A stretch of 13,151 nucleotides of DNA from assembly GCA_039029515.1 (NCBI GenBank), contig JBCCFX010000109.1, positions 1 through 13,151 on the forward strand. Reading direction: 5' to 3'. Below, piece by piece: positions 6,411 to 13,151 of the stretch. Numbering within the stretch: position 1 is the first letter of the stretch; the number at the start of each line of letters is the position of its first letter. The position numbers and the translations under genes are program-made. Source of the stretch: JBCCFX01 sp039029515 (GTDB lineage Bacteria; Planctomycetota; Phycisphaerae; Phycisphaerales; SM1A02). A model generated the notes under the pieces. It worked only from the letters and a program-made list of their open reading frames with translations. It had not been told where the DNA came from and did no database searches.

Positions 6411-7288
6411 GATGAATGAAGATTCGAATCCGTATGCGCGAAATTCCACTGCTCGCCCGGCACATACCCAAGCAGGTCATACAACTCCGCTCGTGTCTGC
6501 ATTTCATCCAGCACATCACGCACCGTGCCCTGCGCCTTGAGGACCTGCAGGCCGCGATGCACGTGACCCATCGCGAGACGCATCATGCTCAATGGATAGA
6601 TCACAAGGTCGTATCCAAGCTCTTCGAAGCGACCCGCGGAGATGTCCGGCGTCTTGCCGAACTCCGTCATGTTCGCCAGCAGGAGGCCGGGTGATTCGGC
6701 GGCGAAGCGTGCGAAATCCGCTTCCGTCCGCAGTCCTTCGGGGAAGATCATGTCGGCGCCCGCCTCGCGATATGCGTTGGCGCGAGCAATCGCATCGTCG
6801 ATGCCGGACACCGATGCGGCGTCCGTGCGCGCGATCAGGATGAAGTCGCTGCTGAGGCGAGGGGCTGCCGCCGCGCGGACCTTCTCCACCATGTCCGCGA
6901 CGGAAATGAGCGTCTTGCCGTCCAGATGTCCGCATCGTTTCGGGAACACCTGATCTTCAAGATGCATGCCTGCGGCACCCGCGCGTTCGTACTCGACGGT
7001 CGTGCGAATCACGCACTCGACCTCGCCGTAGCCGGTGTCCGCGTCCACGATGACCGGCAACCGAGAGGCATCGACGATCTCACGGATCGTTCGTGTCATC
7101 TCGGTGAGCGTGATCAGGCCGATGTCCGGATAGCCGGCGACGTTGGCTGTCGCCCCGCCGGAGATATAGCACGCATCAAAGCCTTCAGCGGCGACGGCTC
7201 GGGCCACGAGCGCGTTGAATGCCCCTGGGCACATGACCGTGCCCTGTTCGAACTGATCGCGAAGTCGTCGACCGGGATGGATTTGCAT
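6407..7288 (-). CDS. prpB: 2-methylisocitrate lyase (methylcitrate cycle)
   Basis: This 293-aa member of the isocitrate lyase/PEP mutase superfamily cleaves 2-methylisocitrate to pyruvate and succinate. Key residues are present at PrpB spacing: ISGGATANVAGYPDIG at 42-57, Asp82 and Asp84 in VDADTGYG (Mg2+ site), Glu111 in HLEDQ, KRCGH at 117-121 with catalytic Cys119, Arg154 in ARTDA, Glu184 in FPEG, and NMTEFGKTP at 206-214. These are offset by 3-4 residues from E. coli PrpB (Asp85, Asp87, Cys123, Arg158, Glu188). The C-terminal MQTRAELYDLLGY also matches PrpB, which argues against the PEP mutase or oxaloacetate hydrolase branches. The ATG is preceded by AGGAG at a rather long 11 bases. It overlaps the downstream zinc-ribbon gene by 4 bases. 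No methylcitrate dehydratase (prpD or acnD) is in the window; a possible partner synthase starts at 3136. Confidence 0.93.
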   Translation of the reverse strand: MQIHPGRRLRDQFEQGTVMCPGAFNALVARAVAAEGFDACYISGGATANVAGYPDIGLITLTEMTRTIREIVDASRLPVIVDADTGYGEVECVIRTTVEYERAGAAGMHLEDQVFPKRCGHLDGKTLISVADMVEKVRAAAAPRLSSDFILIARTDAASVSGIDDAIARANAYREAGADMIFPEGLRTEADFARFAAESPGLLLANMTEFGKTPDISAGRFEELGYDLVIYPLSMMRLAMGHVHRGLQVLKAQGTVRDVLDEMQTRAELYDLLGYVPGEQWNFAHTDSNLHSS

Positions 7289-7452
7289 GGCGCGGAAATC
7301 TCCTGGGCAGGGTCGGGACCGTTAGGGCTCCGACATGGTGAGTCTAGCGTCCGTACGCTGCGACGACCGGCTCGGTTCGTCGATGTGAATCCCTGGAGAA
7401 TGGTCCGGAGGTCGCCTCAACTCCGGGTTCAATCGGTCCGATAGCGTTGGAG

Positions 7453-8019
7453 ATGCCCCGTCCTCGCTTCGGACTCTCGAATCACACGTTGATGCTCGCC
7501 CTCGGCGCGGCCGGCGTTTCCGCCGTTCTTGTGGGCGTGTTGCTCCGCTCCGGCACAGCGTCGACCACGGTCAGCGAAGTGCGCACCGAGATTGCTGACC
7601 TCGCGCTGACACAGGCAACAACGCCCGGCGTGGACGACGGCGGCATGCTCGGTCCGTTCCGAATCTCCGCGAGCCGAGCCGACCATCTCACCGGCGAACT
7701 GTTCAACCTGATTCTCGAAGGTGACACGATCATCGTCGCAGCCAGGCGAACCACCGTGCTCGTCGACCCCGATGCAGACACGATCTCGTTGCACATGATG
7801 GATGTGGACATCGCGTACGTGGCAGAGCTTCCCGAAGACGCCACCGGCATCGAACTCGATCACTACCTGCACCATCAGGACACCTACGTCATCGGGCCGA
7901 TCCCGTACACGAAGGACATTCGCCCTGATGCAGGACGAGCGGCACCGAAAACTCGTTCGGAACCGCTCGTCGTCCCCACCATCGTTCAGGCCGAGGACGA
8001 TCCGTCCGCCGGCGAGTAA
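7453..8019 (+). CDS. Single-pass membrane-anchored protein, possibly LptC/LptF-like beta domain
   Basis: The protein is 188 aa from the ATG at 7453, or 190 aa from a TTG at 7447. GGAG directly abuts the ATG, too close to serve it, and nothing serves the TTG, so the start is uncertain. Residues 12-32 form one membrane helix after a basic N-region, so the rest (33-188) is probably periplasmic. Residues 66-123 (GPFRISASRADHL, LFNLILEGDTIIVAARRTTVL, TISLHMMDVDIAYV) alternate in a way recalling the beta-jellyroll of LptC or the periplasmic part of LptF/LptG, where similar strands describe lipopolysaccharide-transport domains. This is a weak pattern resemblance. The C-terminal 40 residues are polar and proline-rich. 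The gene is divergent from prpB across 164 bases and convergent with the kinase gene; only 6 bases separate the stops and no terminator is seen between them. Confidence 0.68.
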   Translation: MPRPRFGLSNHTLMLALGAAGVSAVLVGVLLRSGTASTTVSEVRTEIADLALTQATTPGVDDGGMLGPFRISASRADHLTGELFNLILEGDTIIVAARRTTVLVDPDADTISLHMMDVDIAYVAELPEDATGIELDHYLHHQDTYVIGPIPYTKDIRPDAGRAAPKTRSEPLVVPTIVQAEDDPSAGE

Positions 8020-8025
8020 CGCAGG

Positions 8026-10833
8026 TCAGTTTGAACTACAGGAATACGATCGCATGCGATCGCGGACCTCGCGAGCTGCTTCGGCGAAACTCTCGCAGTC
8101 GCGACCGTTGACGGTCACGCTGATGCTCGGCGTGCTCTGCGATGCATGCAGGAACGTAGCGCCCTGACCATGCTGCGTTGCCAGCGACGTCTGTCGTGAG
8201 TTCGGCAGGTTGAACTTCAGCTCAGGATCATCCGCATTGATGACATGGACCGTAATGCTCTCCATGTCATGCTGATTGTCGTTGTAGATATAGATCAGAC
8301 CGTCAAGCTTGAGCGTTCGGATGTTCTCGACGAGCTTCTTGTCACCTTCGACAAGACCCTGACCGGGCAGCATGTACGAACGCAGCGCGACTTCGCGCTC
8401 GATGTCCTGAATCGGTTCCACGCCACTCGACTTGAGTCCCACAAGCAGTTGCTCGATCTGTCGCGACGTGTCTTCGGTGAGTTTCCGCGGATGATCGTTC
8501 ACCAGCAGATATGCGCCTTCGAGCATGGCACCATCGGGAACAAACCAACGTCGTGACGCCGCACCGCTGCGCTCCGCGTGAATGATCCGTCCATCGACGG
8601 GATTCAGCTCCGCTTGTCGGTAGCTGCCGGCGGCATAGACATCCAGCAAGCCGTACAGGTTGTATTCATCGAGCAGCGACTCGAGTTCCATGTCGACCTG
8701 CACAGCGCCGTCTTCGTCAATCCACTGCATGAACGTCGTGGCGATTTCATCTCGACCCTCGAAGTCATGGTGAATCACGACGTAGCCGTCGTCTTCGAAG
8801 CCATCCATGATGGTCGCGACCTGGTCGATCACCTGCGGATGCATTGCGCCAGGATGGCGATTCACGAGCAGCACCGGCTTGCCATCACGCATGGTCGTCT
8901 CGGCGTTGCCGATGAGGATGCGCGCGGTCTGACCGTAATCAAACTCGTCGCCACCGAAGTACGCCTGCGCGTTGTTCATTCGATCACCCAGCGTCACGAG
9001 CGCGGCGGCGAGGCCACCGATACCAAGCGTGAGCAGGCACAGGAACCCGACGAGGAACATCGGTACGGTGTTTCGTGTTTTGCGTCGCGTGGCGCGCGCT
9101 TTGGCCATGCGCTGCTTCGCGCCCTTGCGGACGTCCTTGGCGCGGTGACGCACGTTCTTCAGTTGCGATCGGGCGGCGTCCCGGGCGCTGACCGTGCCGT
9201 CCTTGACCTGCTCGCGCAGTGCCCACGCCTGCTGACGCAGTTCCTCTGCCTGTCGACGGAAGTGCTCGGTCTCAGGCGAGGATGCCGGAGCGCCGGCGTT
9301 CGCCGCGACCTTGGGTTCTTCCACTTTGTACGCACCGGTCCACCAGTTGGTGACCTTGATTCGCGGGCGACCTGCAGGAACCGACGCCGCGGCGGCCACG
9401 AACGGGCCCTGCGGCTCCGGTGCGGGCGGCATCGGTGTCTGCGCGGCAGCGACGTCGTCGACGACCGGCTCGGCCGGTGCCTCTTCAACCGCTTCCACGT
9501 TGTTGACCAGCGTTGCGGCCGGAACCGCGCCTGCGCCGCCGTTCATCGACGGCAGTGCGACTGGCTTGACGTCATATGCATCGGAGGATGCGGCCACGAC
9601 GAGCAGATCGGCGAGCATCTCATCGGCCGATGCATACCGCTGGTGATAGTCGGCCATCGCGCGTCGAACGATCCAACGCAACGCTTCCGGGCTCTTCTTG
9701 GAGAAGCGGCTGAGTCCGCCGTGCGCCGGGAACGTGTTCTCGAGCATGAAGTACAACACTGCGCCAGCGGCGTAGACGTCGAACTTCGTGCCGTCGATCT
9801 GATGAACCTTGACCCCCCGAAGGGCCTGACGAACCATCTCCGGATCACGGAAGTACTCCGTGCCGTGCGTGGTGAGCGTCATCGCCGAACGAAGCGGCGT
9901 GACGAGACCGAGGTCGACGAGATGCGCCTCGCCGGCGTCGATGATGATGTTGTCCGGCTTCACGTCCTTGTGCCAGAGACCGGCATCGTGATACGCGGTG
10001 AGCGTCGCGAGCAGATCGCGCATGTAGCCCATGACGAGTTGGAACTGCTTCGGTTCCAGACCACGGCCCGCGGTCTCGCCGTGCAGCTGGCGTGTTGCGA
10101 CACCAAGGTGTTCACCCGGGTGGTACGGCATGACGTAGAAGAATCGATGCTCATCCATCTCGTGGTCGAGCACCAGGCCGATCTTCTTCGCGCCTTCCAG
10201 CGCACGGGATTCGCGGACGATCTGCGGCAGGCTCGAGCCTTCATGCAGCGCGAATGCCTTGATGACGACGAGATCGGGCATGGATCGTTTGTGATACGCC
10301 GGATCAGGTTCAGCGATGTACAGCTTGGCGCCGGAACCGCCGCCCTTGAGCGAGCCGACGATGTTGTAGCCGCGATACTGACCCGAGCGCTTCTTCGGAC
10401 GATCAGACGTCGGTGCGCCGGCCATCGCTTCAGGCACGCGCTGTTCGAGGCCTTCGAGCAGGCCGTGGAGCATGACGAGCTTGAGCGGTCGTCGCAGCGA
10501 GAATCGATAGAGACAGTTCGTGCCGACCGAGGCTTCTCGTTTCACCGCGCGAGCGAAGTGGCCCGCAGCGCTCCATCGCCCGAGGATGACGTTGAGCGGT
10601 ACCATCGGAATGAGCACGATGGACGCAATGACGGCACCGATGAAGCGCAACGTGTCACCGATCATGCCGGTAATGAATTCAAAGATGTGCGCGACCAGCC
10701 AGGTGACACCACGGCCGAAGTTCACGATGAGCCAGCCGGTGCCCTTGAGCACCGGGACCAGAATGAACACGACCGCGAAACACGCCGCGAGCAGTGCGAC
10801 GATGATTCCAAAGAGTGCGATGATCGGTCCCAT
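8026..10833 (-). CDS. Transmembrane Hanks-type serine/threonine protein kinase with duplicated outer domain
   Basis: This 935-aa protein starts with hydrophobic segments (about 3-30 and 62-84, possibly a third between), unusual before a kinase. The kinase domain spans about 153-415: a Gly-rich loop at 160-168 (GSLKGGGSG), VVIK with Lys192, Glu208 in helix C, HKDVKPDN at 288-295 (Asp290, Asn295; HKD replaces HRD), DLG at 307-309 (for DFG), DPE at 330-332 (for APE) and FDVYAAGAVLYFML at 351-364. All catalytic residues are present, so activity is expected. A Pro/Ala-rich linker (430-520), a charged probable coiled coil (521-587) and one membrane helix (591-614) follow. The outer part, 615-935, holds two similar units (about 652-751 and 774-867). 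The sigma factor gene lies 59 bases upstream on the same strand. The ATG has only a weak ribosome site. The kinase should be cytoplasmic and the duplicated domain extracytoplasmic, probably a sensor. Confidence 0.9.
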   Translation of the reverse strand: MGPIIALFGIIVALLAACFAVVFILVPVLKGTGWLIVNFGRGVTWLVAHIFEFITGMIGDTLRFIGAVIASIVLIPMVPLNVILGRWSAAGHFARAVKREASVGTNCLYRFSLRRPLKLVMLHGLLEGLEQRVPEAMAGAPTSDRPKKRSGQYRGYNIVGSLKGGGSGAKLYIAEPDPAYHKRSMPDLVVIKAFALHEGSSLPQIVRESRALEGAKKIGLVLDHEMDEHRFFYVMPYHPGEHLGVATRQLHGETAGRGLEPKQFQLVMGYMRDLLATLTAYHDAGLWHKDVKPDNIIIDAGEAHLVDLGLVTPLRSAMTLTTHGTEYFRDPEMVRQALRGVKVHQIDGTKFDVYAAGAVLYFMLENTFPAHGGLSRFSKKSPEALRWIVRRAMADYHQRYASADEMLADLLVVAASSDAYDVKPVALPSMNGGAGAVPAATLVNNVEAVEEAPAEPVVDDVAAAQTPMPPAPEPQGPFVAAAASVPAGRPRIKVTNWWTGAYKVEEPKVAANAGAPASSPETEHFRRQAEELRQQAWALREQVKDGTVSARDAARSQLKNVRHRAKDVRKGAKQRMAKARATRRKTRNTVPMFLVGFLCLLTLGIGGLAAALVTLGDRMNNAQAYFGGDEFDYGQTARILIGNAETTMRDGKPVLLVNRHPGAMHPQVIDQVATIMDGFEDDGYVVIHHDFEGRDEIATTFMQWIDEDGAVQVDMELESLLDEYNLYGLLDVYAAGSYRQAELNPVDGRIIHAERSGAASRRWFVPDGAMLEGAYLLVNDHPRKLTEDTSRQIEQLLVGLKSSGVEPIQDIEREVALRSYMLPGQGLVEGDKKLVENIRTLKLDGLIYIYNDNQHDMESITVHVINADDPELKFNLPNSRQTSLATQHGQGATFLHASQSTPSISVTVNGRDCESFAEAAREVRDRMRSYSCSSN

Positions 10834-10892
10834 GGTTTCTGCTTTCGTTCAATGACGGGCGTCACTGCCCCTCGTTCCCAAACCCCGCGTCG

Positions 10893-11627
10893 TTACCGAG
10901 CGCAAGCGGCCTCATCATCAAGGATCAGTTGTTCCTGGCTGTGGTAGATGTCTGACAGTGCATCGTCGAACATCGGGTCGTTTCCACCCAGTCCCGCCTG
11001 ATCCATTTCGGCCTGTTCCTCCGGCGTGAAGCTGTAGGTCGCCACGACCTCCGCCACGCGACGTCGAAGCATCGCGCGGATCTTCTGGAGATATCGACTC
11101 ACGGTGGGTTCGCTCAGACCAAGTTGTTCCGCCACGCTCTTGCCGGGCATCGCATCGAAGATTCGCATGCGATACACCTGGAACTGGAGGAAGTCGGCTT
11201 CGCGTTCCGCGCGTCGAATGGCGGCATACACCTTCGCCTGGAACACATTGCGCTGATACACCTCGTCGGCGGCGACGAGTGCGGCCTGACCCATGAACCG
11301 TTCGTCGAGTTCCGCCGGCTTCTTTCCCCCGCCTCGCTTCAGCGCCATACGACGATCGATTTCGTCGCCGAGCGCATGCTTGGCAATGGAGAGCAGCCAG
11401 GTGCTGAACCGCGCGCCTCGGCTGGGGTCATAGCGTTCAATCGAATCGGAGAGCGCTGCGAGCGTCTCCTGCGTGAGGTCACGCACCGTTTCCACACCGA
11501 TGTGACCGCGGCCCCATTTCGTGAGCTGCGCACGAAGGACCGGGCCGAAGATCTCCCACAACTCGAACCACGCGGATTCATCGCGGTCGCGAAGTCGTCG
11601 GATAAAGGATGTGGTCATGGTGTTCAT
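10893..11627 (-). CDS. ECF-like RNA polymerase sigma factor
   Basis: I choose the ATG at 11625-11627 (244 aa), which has GGTGG four bases upstream; an ATG three codons later is also possible and the frame is open to 11678. Sigma region 2 spans about 14-93: ESAWFELWEIFGPVLRAQL, then VRDLTQETLAAL (48-59, the DLTQET signature), then YDPSRGARFSTWLLSIAKHALGDEIDRR. Region 4 covers about 130-190 with a helix-turn-helix at VAEQLGLSEPTVSRYLQKIRAML (165-187), a typical -35-binding helix. No sigma region 3 is seen, as in ECF (group IV) factors. Instead there is a long basic linker and an acidic C-terminal extension (200-244; PEEQAEMDQ, DDALSDIYHSQEQLILDDE) that could regulate it. No anti-sigma gene is adjacent; the kinase 59 bases downstream is the likely partner, a pairing known in planctomycetes. 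Target promoters cannot be inferred. Confidence 0.88.
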   Translation of the reverse strand: MNTMTTSFIRRLRDRDESAWFELWEIFGPVLRAQLTKWGRGHIGVETVRDLTQETLAALSDSIERYDPSRGARFSTWLLSIAKHALGDEIDRRMALKRGGGKKPAELDERFMGQAALVAADEVYQRNVFQAKVYAAIRRAEREADFLQFQVYRMRIFDAMPGKSVAEQLGLSEPTVSRYLQKIRAMLRRRVAEVVATYSFTPEEQAEMDQAGLGGNDPMFDDALSDIYHSQEQLILDDEAACAR

Positions 11628-11753
11628 CACGCCACCGATTGTTGGGGACGACCGGCCGCGGGTTTCAGGCTGTCTCACAGTCCTGTCCGTACCACTTCCC
11701 TGGTCTGGCTCGAATCGTCATCTTCACTGTACGAAACGGGACGATCCGCTCAT

Positions 11754-11777
11754 GTCGCGAAACCGGGATTTCGCGAC
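11754..11777. promoter_or_regulatory. Perfect palindrome, operator-like
   Basis: Arms GTCGCGAAA (11754-11762) and TTTCGCGAC (11769-11777) are perfectly complementary around CCGGGA. Neither side carries a T-run, so it is not a terminator. It lies 127 bases upstream of the sigma factor start and about 250 upstream of the coiled-coil gene, a position suited to a dimeric repressor or activator. Confidence 0.55.
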
Positions 11778-11985
11778 GCTTTCCCGCCTCACGAGGCCGA
11801 ATCAGCCATCTGAGGGCCGATTTCACCCCCATCCCGACGCGATGCGGCCCTATTGAGCCCCGCGCGGACAAAACCAAGTCGGTCAGCATGAAAAATCTCA
11901 CGGTTCCTTCCCAAGAAGGTGCCGGACGCGAAAGACAGCACATCGTCGGCCGGAGGGGTCGACGGCGTCCAGCTCAACCGCGCCC

Positions 11986-12002
11986 GGCCACCCCGGGTGG
12001 CC
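11986..12002 (+). promoter_or_regulatory. GC-rich palindrome just before the ribosome site of the coiled-coil gene
   Basis: GGCCACCC-C-GGGTGGCC: 8-bp arms around one base. As RNA it would fold as GGCCAC / GTGGCC with a 5-base loop, ending about 8 bases before the AGGAAAGGAA ribosome site. It may shape translation or mRNA stability, or be a protein-binding site. Confidence 0.4.
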
Positions 12003-12024
12003 AGACGACAGGAAAGGAACACAC

Positions 12025-12960
12025 ATGAGCATCTCACGAAGCATTCTCCGTTGGGGTCTGATCGGCGGGGTCGCGGTTGCCGGACTCGCCATCATCAAGC
12101 CGGCCGAAACTGAAATGGGCCTCCGCCACGTCAAGAACAAGGCAGAGCAGTTCATTGGTATGTGCATTGACGATCCGACCGCGCTCCGCGCCCAGATCGC
12201 CGATCTGACCGAAACCTATCCCGAGCGTATTGCCGAAGTCCACGGTGAGATCACCGAGGTCGACATGCAACTCGCCGAGTTCAACCACGACATCGAAGTC
12301 GCATCACGCGTCGTCGCGATGACCGGCAACGATCTCGAAGAGCTTCGCCGCCTCGTCACTCGCGCCGAAACGCAGCGTGCGGAATCACCGCGTGCCGTCC
12401 AGATCCGTTATCAGGGTGTGCGTTACGACGTTGACCAGGCACTGCACGAAGCCCACCGCATCAACGATGTTCGCCAGGTCTACAAGGACCGACTCGAGCA
12501 CAGCAAACAGCAGGCCACGTTCCTCGATGAACAGCGCCAGCGTCTGACCGACATCGTGGACCGTCTTGAAGATGAGTACGCGACGCTCCAGACCCAGCTT
12601 GACACCCTTGACCGTGAAATCGCCGCCATCGAACGCAACGAACGTCTGATCGAGCTCACGCAGGATCAGGAACAGACGCTGCAGAAGTACGAGAAGTTCG
12701 GCCAGGTCACGAGCATCAAGGAAGTCCAGTCACAGCTCGCCCGTATCCGTACGGAACAGGAAGCGCGACTGCAGGCACTGACCCAGCAGTCCACCCGTGA
12801 CACCTACGAAGATCGTGCTCGCCTCGAGCTCGATACCGAAGACGGCGTTGACCTCCTTGACGATCCCTTCCAGGATCTCATCGAAGGCGACGACACCGAC
12901 GCCACAGTTGAGCCGGCCTCCAACAGCCTCGCATGGTCCGGCGTGGTCGTGATCGAGTAA
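12025..12960 (+). CDS. Membrane-anchored long coiled-coil protein, function unknown
   Basis: This 311-aa protein begins with a basic N-region (MSISRSILRW) and a hydrophobic segment (11-25) ending in KPAETE without an obvious cleavage site, so an uncleaved anchor is likelier than a signal peptide. After it come predicted coiled-coil stretches at about 53-118 (ALRAQIADLTETYPERIAEVHGEITEVDMQLAEF) and 140-255 (heptad-like runs such as RLTDIVDRLEDEYATLQTQLDTLDREIAAIE), separated by a Tyr-containing segment (RYQGVRYDVDQA, 128-139). The last 45 residues are acidic (DLLDDPFQDLIEGDDTDATVE). The overall make-up recalls PspA-like or envelope-spanning helical-rod proteins, but no family motif is recognised. 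A strong ribosome site (AAGGA) precedes the ATG. Plus-strand codons favour C-ending pairs such as CGT/CGC, ATC and GTC, as in a well-expressed gene. It is a monocistronic unit ending in a hairpin terminator. Confidence 0.88.
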   Translation: MSISRSILRWGLIGGVAVAGLAIIKPAETEMGLRHVKNKAEQFIGMCIDDPTALRAQIADLTETYPERIAEVHGEITEVDMQLAEFNHDIEVASRVVAMTGNDLEELRRLVTRAETQRAESPRAVQIRYQGVRYDVDQALHEAHRINDVRQVYKDRLEHSKQQATFLDEQRQRLTDIVDRLEDEYATLQTQLDTLDREIAAIERNERLIELTQDQEQTLQKYEKFGQVTSIKEVQSQLARIRTEQEARLQALTQQSTRDTYEDRARLELDTEDGVDLLDDPFQDLIEGDDTDATVEPASNSLAWSGVVVIE

Positions 12961-12994
12961 GACTGCACGATTGAATCGAATACGCAACAACGAG

Positions 12995-13030
12995 CAACCC
13001 GCGGCCAATTGGTCGCGGGTTGTGGCTTTT
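12995..13030 (+). terminator. Hairpin terminator after the coiled-coil gene
   Basis: A 9-bp perfect stem CAACCCGCG (12995-13003) / CGCGGGTTG (13014-13022) closes a 10-base loop that contains CCAATTGG. It begins 35 bases after the stop codon. The following T-run is only TTTT, but it is repeated every 7 bases by the heptamer array that starts at 13024, which could act as a split U-tract. Confidence 0.75.
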
Positions 13031-13138
13031 GGCTTTTGGCTTTTGGCTTTTGGCTTTTGGCTTTTGGCTTTTGGCTTTTGGCTTTTGGCTTTTGGCTTTT
13101 GGCTTTTGGCTTTTGGCTTTTGGCTTTTGGCTTTTGGC
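13024..13138 (+). repeat. Tandem heptanucleotide repeat (GGCTTTT), 16 perfect copies
   Basis: Sixteen uninterrupted identical copies of GGCTTTT fill 13024-13135, followed by a partial GGC (13136-13138). All copies are identical, which suggests recent expansion or constant slippage. As 7 is not a multiple of 3, each change of copy number would shift any reading frame across it; however, it lies after a stop codon and terminator. The window ends 13 bases later, so what lies beyond is unknown. A minus-strand frame reading Pro-Lys-Ala-Lys-Ser-Gln-Lys repeats is a by-product of the repeat. Confidence 0.97.
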
Positions 13139-13151
13139 GCACGAATCGTAC

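Larger units (their letters stand above)
11628..12024. other. Divergent intergenic region between sigma factor and coiled-coil gene
   Basis: This 397-base stretch holds the control sequences for two divergent genes. I see a perfect 9-bp-arm palindrome (11754-11777), a GC-rich palindrome just before the coiled-coil gene (11986-12002), and the ribosome site AGGAAAGGAA (12010-12019) serving the ATG at 12025. No promoter is convincing on either strand. A 46-codon frame (11888-12028) whose stop overlaps the ATG at 12025 has no ribosome site and Arg/Pro-rich composition, so I do not call it a gene. Confidence 0.6.

Noticed and set aside
10853..10864. Short palindrome TGACGGGCGTCA between sigma factor and kinase genes
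   Set aside because: The 5-bp arms are within what is expected by chance, and it lies inside an operon gap where a promoter operator is not needed.
8578..10947. A 789-codon open frame on the plus strand opposite the kinase gene
   Set aside because: Its protein is Arg/His/Val/Asp-rich with no domain pattern. The opposite strand encodes a complete kinase with all motifs, and such long antisense frames are common in GC-rich genes.
12804..13142. Minus-strand frame with a Lys/Pro/Ser heptapeptide repeat
   Set aside because: It is simply the GGCTTTT array read in reverse; it starts in the array and runs antisense into the coiled-coil gene.

Overview
The window looks like chromosomal DNA of a GC-rich planctomycete-type bacterium, most likely of the Phycisphaerae. 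This is inferred from three things: secreted proteins ending in a Pro-x-Pro, hydrophobic, Arg-rich sorting tail; an ECF-type sigma factor next to a large membrane-spanning Hanks-type kinase; and small zinc-ribbon membrane proteins. There is no rRNA or other marker to fix the taxonomy. No tRNA, rRNA, CRISPR array, insertion sequence or phage gene was seen.

Layout. (1) 1-141, minus: the N-terminus of an exported, probably thioredoxin-like protein. (2) 3136-230, minus: a three-gene metabolic unit of citrate/2-methylcitrate synthase, an exported outer-membrane-lipoprotein-like protein, and 3-hydroxyacyl-CoA dehydrogenase. It is preceded by a 10-bp-arm inverted repeat. (3) 5776-3332, minus: three tandem paralogous secreted proteins of 243, 242 and 243 aa with PEP-CTERM-like tails and GA-rich leaders. 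The group ends at one strong intrinsic terminator (3267-3296). (4) 7288-5967, minus: methylisocitrate lyase (prpB), overlapping by ATGA a small zinc-ribbon membrane protein. (5) 7453-8019, plus: a single-pass membrane-anchored protein, convergent with the next unit. (6) 11627-8026, minus: an ECF-like sigma factor followed by a 935-aa transmembrane serine/threonine kinase whose outer domain contains an internal duplication. (7) 11628-12024: a divergent control region with two palindromes. (8) 12025-12960, plus: a membrane-anchored long coiled-coil protein, then a terminator that runs into 16 perfect copies of the heptamer GGCTTTT.

How the parts fit. Units 2 and 4 supply synthase and lyase of a methylcitrate-type route for propionyl-CoA plus a beta-oxidation enzyme, but no methylcitrate dehydratase is present, and the surface-protein operon separates the two halves. 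The sigma factor and kinase probably form one signalling unit; its target genes are not evident. The points most worth a second look are the tandem sorting-tail paralogues with their shared stem-plus-GAGA leaders, the duplicated sensor domain of the kinase, the operator-like palindromes, and the heptamer array.
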